Below, one piece after another: positions 6,082 through 9,317 of a stretch of 9,317 nucleotides of DNA. The stretch is from CAYMJK01 sp043101635. GTDB taxonomy: Bacteria > Planctomycetota > Phycisphaerae > Phycisphaerales > UBA1924. Made by a program: the position numbers and the translations under genes. The notes beneath the pieces were generated by a model. That model ran no database searches. It saw nothing but the letters and a program-made list of their open reading frames with translations, and was not told where the DNA came from. The stretch is taken from positions 1 through 9,317 of the forward strand of contig JBICIE010000321.1 in assembly GCA_043101635.1 (NCBI GenBank), written 5' to 3'. Position 1 is the stretch's first letter. Each line of letters begins with the position of its first letter.

Positions 6082-6657
6082 ATGGCAGACGATGCGGAAA
6101 GGCAGGCGCTGGGGCCGGAGTCGATCCGCGCGCCGTGGCGGCTGGAGTACCTCCAGGCGCTGTCGGAGGCTGAGGACGCCGGGACGCAGCACGCCTCGGC
6201 CTCGTTCCTGGGCGAGTACTGGGGCGCGCCGGAGGCGGATGAGGCCAACCACGTGATCGTGCGGACCGCGGCGGGGATGATCCTGCTCAACGCGTTTCCG
6301 TACGCCAGCGGGCACCTGCTGGTGGCGCTGGGCGACGCCCGGGCCCGGCTGCTGGACTACCAGCCGGCCCAGCGGGCCCAGCTCTGGAAGCTGGTGGAGC
6401 TTGCGACGGACCTGATGGAGCGGACGCTGTCGCCGCAGGGGATCAACCTGGGGATCAACCAGGGGCGTGCGGCGGGGGCGGGGGTGCCGGGGCACCTGCA
6501 CGTGCATCTCGTGCCGCGCTGGGGCGGGGATACGAATTTCGTGACGACGGTCGGGCAGATCCGGGTGCTGCCGGCGGCGCTGGAGGCAATGGCGCAGCGG
6601 TACCGGGCGGTGTGGGGGCGGATGGTGGCCGGCGCCGGGTGGCAGGAGGGGAGGTAA
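6082..6657 (+). CDS. HIT-family nucleotide phosphorylase/hydrolase (Ap4A phosphorylase-like)
   Basis: A 191-residue cytosolic histidine-triad protein, probably cleaving dinucleoside polyphosphates or nucleotidyl conjugates. The triad is intact, GHLHVHLVPRW (H138, H140, H142), and H140 is the expected nucleophile. The flanking pattern NLGINQGRAAGAGVPGHLH and PRWGGDTNF, the N-terminal APWRLEYLQAL (17-27), and LNAFPYASGHLLVAL match the group typified by the mycobacterial Ap4A phosphorylase Rv2613c. Members of that group usually have a C-x-x-C pair just after the APWR block. Here that region (about 34-56) contains no cysteine, and the whole protein has none. The start is the ATG at 6082 (MADDAERQAL); upstream in-frame sequence is antisense to the CBS gene. 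The gene is divergent from the CBS gene and convergent with the PilZ gene. Confidence 0.9.
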   Translation: MADDAERQALGPESIRAPWRLEYLQALSEAEDAGTQHASASFLGEYWGAPEADEANHVIVRTAAGMILLNAFPYASGHLLVALGDARARLLDYQPAQRAQLWKLVELATDLMERTLSPQGINLGINQGRAAGAGVPGHLHVHLVPRWGGDTNFVTTVGQIRVLPAALEAMAQRYRAVWGRMVAGAGWQEGR

Positions 6658-6686
6658 GGGAACTCCCGGAGCGGGGACCCAGGACA

Positions 6687-6705
6687 GGCCCCCCACGGAG
6701 TGGGG
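6687..6705 (+). repeat. GC-rich palindrome, family 2, copy 1
   Basis: CCCCAC-GGA-GTGGGG (6691-6705), a 6-bp stem with a 3-nt loop preceded by GGCC. It is repeated 32 bp downstream. It lies in the 89-bp convergent gap between the HIT and PilZ genes. Confidence 0.7.
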
Positions 6706-6718
6706 CGGTACCCAGAGA

Positions 6719-6737
6719 GGCCCCCACGGAGTGGGGG
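6719..6737 (+). repeat. GC-rich palindrome, family 2, copy 2
   Basis: CCCCCAC-GGA-GTGGGGG (6721-6737), a 7-bp stem. It shares the GGCC(C)CCCACGGAGTGGGG unit with copy 1 at an exact 32-bp period. A weaker CCCGGAGCGGGG at 6665-6676 may be a decayed third relative. The stem would form at the 3' ends of both converging transcripts; there is no T-run. Confidence 0.7.
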
Positions 6738-6746
6738 ATCCCGGAG

Positions 6747-7097
6747 TCAGGCGGCCATGCGGCGCTCGAAGGAGACGCCCACGAGGTATCGCCCGTCGGG
6801 CTGCGGGTCGCAGCGGGCCACGATGCCGCACTCGCGGGCCACGCTGGCGCCGAGCGGGTAGAGGCAGATGGGAACCCCGATGCTGACGGGGCCGCTGGCC
6901 ATGACCCCGATGCCCGCCGGGCTGGAATCGATGAGTTCAAGCTGGGTGAGCCGGACGCCGGAGCTGGCGGCCGGGACCGCGGCCAGGAGCTTGCCCTCGG
7001 CGGGCAGGCGGGTGTGGGTTCGTCGATCGAAGAGGAGGCTGGGTGGTGTGTCTTCGTCGTCGAGATGGCTGCTCGGACGGTCGTCAGTGATGAGCAT
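6747..7097 (-). CDS. Small PilZ-domain protein (predicted c-di-GMP binding)
   Basis: A 116-residue single-domain PilZ protein, a class of cyclic di-GMP receptors that act through protein partners. The RxxxR motif is R26-T-H-T-R30, and the second motif D/N-x-S-x-x-G is D57-S-S59-P-A-G62, so both ligand-binding elements are complete. The rest fits the six-stranded beta barrel, ending with YLVGVSFERR. The first 22 residues are acidic and probably flexible. The ATG at 7097 (MLITDDRPSS) is preferred; GGGGA lies about 7 nt upstream on the minus strand. Longer frames to 7331 read through the divergent promoter region and into the neighbouring gene's start. There is no diguanylate cyclase, phosphodiesterase or motility gene nearby, so the partner is unknown. 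The gene is divergent from the secreted dockerin gene at 7294. Confidence 0.85.
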   Translation of the reverse strand: MLITDDRPSSHLDDEDTPPSLLFDRRTHTRLPAEGKLLAAVPAASSGVRLTQLELIDSSPAGIGVMASGPVSIGVPICLYPLGASVARECGIVARCDPQPDGRYLVGVSFERRMAA

Positions 7098-7208
7098 CGC
7101 GGGTCCCCAGGCTCTCTCTTCGCCCTCGACTCGCCGGATCTCCGGGCTCTGCCATCGTCCGAAGCCGGTGCTAACTTTTCCGGGCGCCAAGACCTCTCGG
7201 TCATTTTC

Positions 7209-7237
7209 TTGACCCGGAGGGCAGGTTGGGTTAGACC
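7209..7237 (+). promoter_or_regulatory. Putative promoter of the first tandem dockerin gene
   Basis: TTGACC (7209-7214, 5 of 6 to the -35 consensus), a 17-bp spacer, then TAGACC (7232-7237, 3 of 6). Transcription would start near 7244, giving a leader of about 50 nt. It lies in the least GC-rich part of the divergent gap 7098-7293. Confidence 0.4.
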
Positions 7238-7280
7238 TAGCGGTGGCGCGGCGCGGGCCGGGCCGCGCGAAGGTCCGAGA

Positions 7281-7286
7281 AGGAGA
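7281..7286 (+). promoter_or_regulatory. Shine-Dalgarno sequence of the first tandem dockerin gene
   Basis: AGGAGA, 7 nt before the ATG at 7294. It selects that start over the upstream in-frame ATG at 7243, which would put 17 charged residues before the signal peptide. Confidence 0.75.
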
Positions 7287-7293
7287 GAAGAGC

Positions 7294-8130
7294 ATGCCGC
7301 ACCGCCTCACGCTGGCGATCATCGCTGTCATCTGTCCCGCCGCGGCGGCCCAGGTCCTGCACGAGCGAGGGCCGGTGGCCTCGATCCCGGGCGGTCACAC
7401 GTCAGGGGCGGATCTGTTCCAGGCCCCGGAGGCGGGCGCCGGGGTCGGCCTGCACATCGGCCACGACTTCGAGACGTACCTGGCGCAGCGGTTCGAGGCG
7501 GATGAAGCGTGGGTGATCGACCGGATCACGCTTTGGGCGCATCAGAACGGCTCGACGCTGGCGCCGACCATCGACGGGCTGCACCTGGAGATCTGGGACG
7601 GGCCGCCGAATGTGCCGACCAGCGCGCCGGTGGCCGGCGATCTGAGCGCAAACGTGCTGGACGAGGCGAGCTTCAGCGGCGTCTACGCGGCCTTCTACGG
7701 CCTGGCGGGCCGAACCGACCGGCCGATCATGGAACTGACGGCGTCCGATCTGGGCTGGGAGCTGGAGGCCGGGACCTACTGGCTGGTCTGGGGAGCGACG
7801 GGGTCGCTGCCTGGCGGGCCGTACGCGACCTATCTGGCGACGCCGGCGGGTCCGGTGGCCGGGGAGGCGCTGCAGGGGCGTTTCGGGGCATGGGGGCCGG
7901 CGCGGGTCGACCCGAGCGGCGAGCAGCTTGCGTTCCCAGTGCGGATCGAGGGGGACAGCGCGTGCCCGGCGGACTGCGATGGGGTCTCGGGGCTGGACCT
8001 GTTCGACTTCCTGTGCTTCCTGAACCAGTACGCGGCGGGGGATCCGAAGGCGGACTGCGACGCGAGCGGGGTGATCGATCCGGCGGACTTCGCGTGTTAC
8101 CAGGGGCTGTTCGCGGCGGGGTGCCCATAA
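7294..8130 (+). CDS. Secreted protein of unknown function with C-terminal GC-type dockerin
   Basis: A 278-residue exported protein. Residues 1-20 form a Sec signal peptide (MPHRLTLAIIAVI, then Ala-rich) with cleavage likely in CPAAAAQ. Residues 22-220 are a mature domain I do not recognise. It is rich in Gly, aromatic residues and likely beta strands (WVIDRITLWAHQNG, LHLEIWDGPP, WELEAGTYWLVWG), which suggests a beta sandwich. Residues 224-278 are a dockerin-like module: first repeat DCDGVSGLDLFDFLCF and a diverged second repeat DCDASGVIDPADFACYQGLF, ending AAGCP. Cysteines at 224, 228, 241, 255, 268 and 277 have exactly the spacing seen in the minus-strand dockerin gene. The start is set by AGGAGA 7 nt before the ATG. 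It is followed at 8309 by another dockerin gene on the same strand. Confidence 0.87.
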   Translation: MPHRLTLAIIAVICPAAAAQVLHERGPVASIPGGHTSGADLFQAPEAGAGVGLHIGHDFETYLAQRFEADEAWVIDRITLWAHQNGSTLAPTIDGLHLEIWDGPPNVPTSAPVAGDLSANVLDEASFSGVYAAFYGLAGRTDRPIMELTASDLGWELEAGTYWLVWGATGSLPGGPYATYLATPAGPVAGEALQGRFGAWGPARVDPSGEQLAFPVRIEGDSACPADCDGVSGLDLFDFLCFLNQYAAGDPKADCDASGVIDPADFACYQGLFAAGCP

Positions 8131-8194
8131 CGGCGCGGGGCGGGGCGCGGCCAGCAAATCCCGGCAAAAAATCGGCGCCCGGGCCGGCAGAATC

Positions 8195-8203
8195 TGGTAT
8201 GCT
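8195..8203 (+). promoter_or_regulatory. Putative extended -10 promoter of the last dockerin gene
   Basis: TGGTATGCT contains TATGCT (4 of 6 to the -10 consensus) with an upstream TGn, an extended -10 arrangement. No convincing -35 is present. Transcription would begin near 8210, exactly where the first leader hairpin starts. Confidence 0.4.
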
Positions 8204-8209
8204 GTCTGT

Positions 8210-8258
8210 GCGGGGTCCAAGGGAAGATCCCGCCGGGCTCGCCGGATGAGCAGGCGAG
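8210..8258 (+). ncRNA. Candidate structured 5' leader (two adjacent hairpins)
   Basis: The first stem is GCGGGGTC (8210-8217) with GATCCCGC (8226-8233), 8 bp including one G-U, with loop CAAGGGAA. The second is CTCGCC (8238-8243) with GGCGAG (8253-8258), loop of 9 nt. They would sit at the very 5' end of the mRNA if the extended -10 at 8195-8203 is used. About 50 nt of less structured sequence and AAGGGAG follow before the ATG at 8309. It matches no riboswitch class I know. It could be a stabilising 5' hairpin or a cis-regulatory element. Confidence 0.35.
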
Positions 8259-8308
8259 GTCCGAGATGGAGGGCACGCTCGTTTTTCACATTGTGTAAGG
8301 GAGACGTG

Positions 8309-9317
8309 ATGAATCGTATCGTGACATTGCTTGCGGTTACGGGGCTCGCTCTGCCGGCGCTGGCCGGGCCGGAGAACGACGCCGACCTCACCCCGGCGGC
8401 CAATGAGTTCGTGGCGCAGGCGACGCGGGGGGTGGACGATCCGGGTGATCCGTGCGAGGCGTTCGACATCCAGGCGGTGGTCAATGACAACCGCATTCTC
8501 GGCATCGAGTACGCCTGGGGGTACTACTGGGTGACGGGCGCCGGGCTGTCGACGGTCGGCTCCGGCCCGGAGTTCCAGAAGATCTATCAGTTCGACGAGT
8601 GCTGGAATCTCATCGAGACCTACCCGCAGATGACGACCTCTCCGACGTGGGGCGGGCGCGATCCGGCGGCGATCGAGGATGACAACCTGCTGTACATCGG
8701 CACCGACAACGGCGAGTGGGCGACGTATGTCTACGACCCGGGCACGGAGCGTCTGGACACGTCGATGACGACCAGCGACTTCACGTTCGTCGCGGGCACG
8801 GTTCGCGCTCTGGCCTATCGCCCGAGCAGCGATACGTTCTTCACAAAGGACTTCAGCAGCGGCATCACCGAGATCGATCGCACCGGCTTCGAGGTGAACT
8901 TCTGGTCCAACCCCGGCATCTCCGCCTACGGCGCCGCGTACGACCCGATTGCCGAGACCATCTGGTTCAACGCGTCCTGCGCCGGCTGCCCGACGGGCGC
9001 CACCGGCCCCAACGGCGAACTGGTCGAGTGGGACCCGGGCACGGGCTCGCTGACCGGGCGCAGCATCCTGGTCACCGATGACGTCTATACCCCGGGCGGC
9101 TGGACCGGCTGGATCGTCGGCGGGCTGGACATCCGGCTCAACGGCGACCAGATCGTGTTTGTCGCGCTGTACCAGGGCGCTCCGGGCGACTTCGCCAGCA
9201 TCCTGCTCGGTGATGGCACCGACGGGTGCCCGACGCCGGACTGCGGCGGCGGCTGCTACCCGGACTGCGACGAATCCGGCGGACTGGACTTCTTCGACTT
9301 CCTGTGCTTCCAGAATG
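8309..9317 (+). CDS. Secreted dockerin protein, beta-propeller-like (3' end outside window)
   Basis: An open frame of 336 codons running off the right edge. Residues 1-19 are a Sec signal peptide (MNRIVTLLAV, cleavage likely after ALPALA, before G20). Residues 50-300 show repeated strand-turn units such as LLYIGTDNG, VRALAYRPSSDTFF, SAYGAAYDPIAETIWF and ELVEWDPGTGSL, suggesting a beta-propeller-type fold; no enzyme motif is recognised. From residue 316 a dockerin-like module begins (CYPDCDESGGLDFFDFLCFQN) and is cut by the window end after its first repeat. Its cysteines C316, C320 and C333 match the spacing of the first three in both complete dockerin genes. AAGGGAG lies 5 nt before the ATG. 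The gene follows the previous dockerin gene by 178 bp with its own likely promoter. It is probably extracellular or envelope-associated. Confidence 0.85.
   Translation, partial: MNRIVTLLAVTGLALPALAGPENDADLTPAANEFVAQATRGVDDPGDPCEAFDIQAVVNDNRILGIEYAWGYYWVTGAGLSTVGSGPEFQKIYQFDECWNLIETYPQMTTSPTWGGRDPAAIEDDNLLYIGTDNGEWATYVYDPGTERLDTSMTTSDFTFVAGTVRALAYRPSSDTFFTKDFSSGITEIDRTGFEVNFWSNPGISAYGAAYDPIAETIWFNASCAGCPTGATGPNGELVEWDPGTGSLTGRSILVTDDVYTPGGWTGWIVGGLDIRLNGDQIVFVALYQGAPGDFASILLGDGTDGCPTPDCGGGCYPDCDESGGLDFFDFLCFQN

Noticed and set aside
4910..6256. 448-codon plus-strand open frame across the methyltransferase and CBS genes
   Set aside because: It is antisense to two recognised genes and has only low-complexity Arg/Gly/Ala sequence.
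6016..6831. N-terminal extension of the CBS frame to a 418-residue protein
   Set aside because: The extension is antisense to the HIT gene and reads through the GGCCCCCACGGAGTGGGG palindromes as Pro/Arg-rich sequence. The CBS domain begins only at about 6015.
8131..8194. Terminator after the first tandem dockerin gene
   Set aside because: GC-rich palindromic bits such as GCCCGGGC are present, but no stem of convincing length is followed by a T-run on the plus strand.
8262..8286. Intrinsic terminator before TTTTT in the leader of the last dockerin gene
   Set aside because: The only stem directly before the T-run is CGAG/CTCG (4 bp) with a 12-nt loop, too weak to call. It is kept only as a speculative attenuator in the findings.
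7402..8505. 367-codon minus-strand open frame over the tandem dockerin genes
   Set aside because: It is antisense to two genes that each have a signal peptide, a Shine-Dalgarno sequence and a C-terminal module; the composition is typical of a shadow frame.

Overview
The window looks like chromosomal DNA of a GC-rich planctomycete, most likely class Phycisphaerae. The lineage call rests on three exported proteins with the Cys-containing dockerin-like C-terminus (core LFDFLCFQN, ending AAGCP) that I associate with Phycisphaerales. A human-type transketolase, very high GC content and strong GC3 bias fit this. GC was judged by eye, not computed.

Layout, left to right. (1) The 3' end of a transketolase gene (to 631) is followed after 4 bp by a complete cardiolipin synthase gene (636-2096), both on +. 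(2) A 328-bp convergent intergenic region (2097-2424) carries a cluster of four REP-like palindromes. (3) A minus-strand block follows, read right to left: a two-CBS-domain protein (6015-5575), an ICMT/PEMT-like membrane methyltransferase (5551-4955), a secreted dockerin protein (4885-4040) and an M17 leucyl aminopeptidase (3927-2425). The 112 bp upstream of the aminopeptidase hold four perfect copies of an 8-bp repeat. (4) Divergent from the CBS gene is a HIT-family nucleotide phosphorylase/hydrolase (6082-6657). It converges on a small PilZ protein (7097-6747), and the gap between them holds two copies of a second palindrome family. (5) Divergent from PilZ are two tandem + strand genes for secreted dockerin proteins (7294-8130, and 8309 to beyond the window edge).

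The genes do not form one pathway. Transketolase, cardiolipin synthase, aminopeptidase and HIT protein are housekeeping or lipid functions; CBS and PilZ proteins are small nucleotide-sensing modules. The unusual element is the set of three exported proteins sharing a dockerin-like C-terminus. The two complete copies have six cysteines at identical spacing, and the third agrees as far as it is visible. No cohesin partner is encoded here. The second structural theme is that both convergent gene junctions, and no other gap, contain short GC-rich palindromic repeats. I see no defence system, CRISPR array, transposase, tRNA or rRNA.
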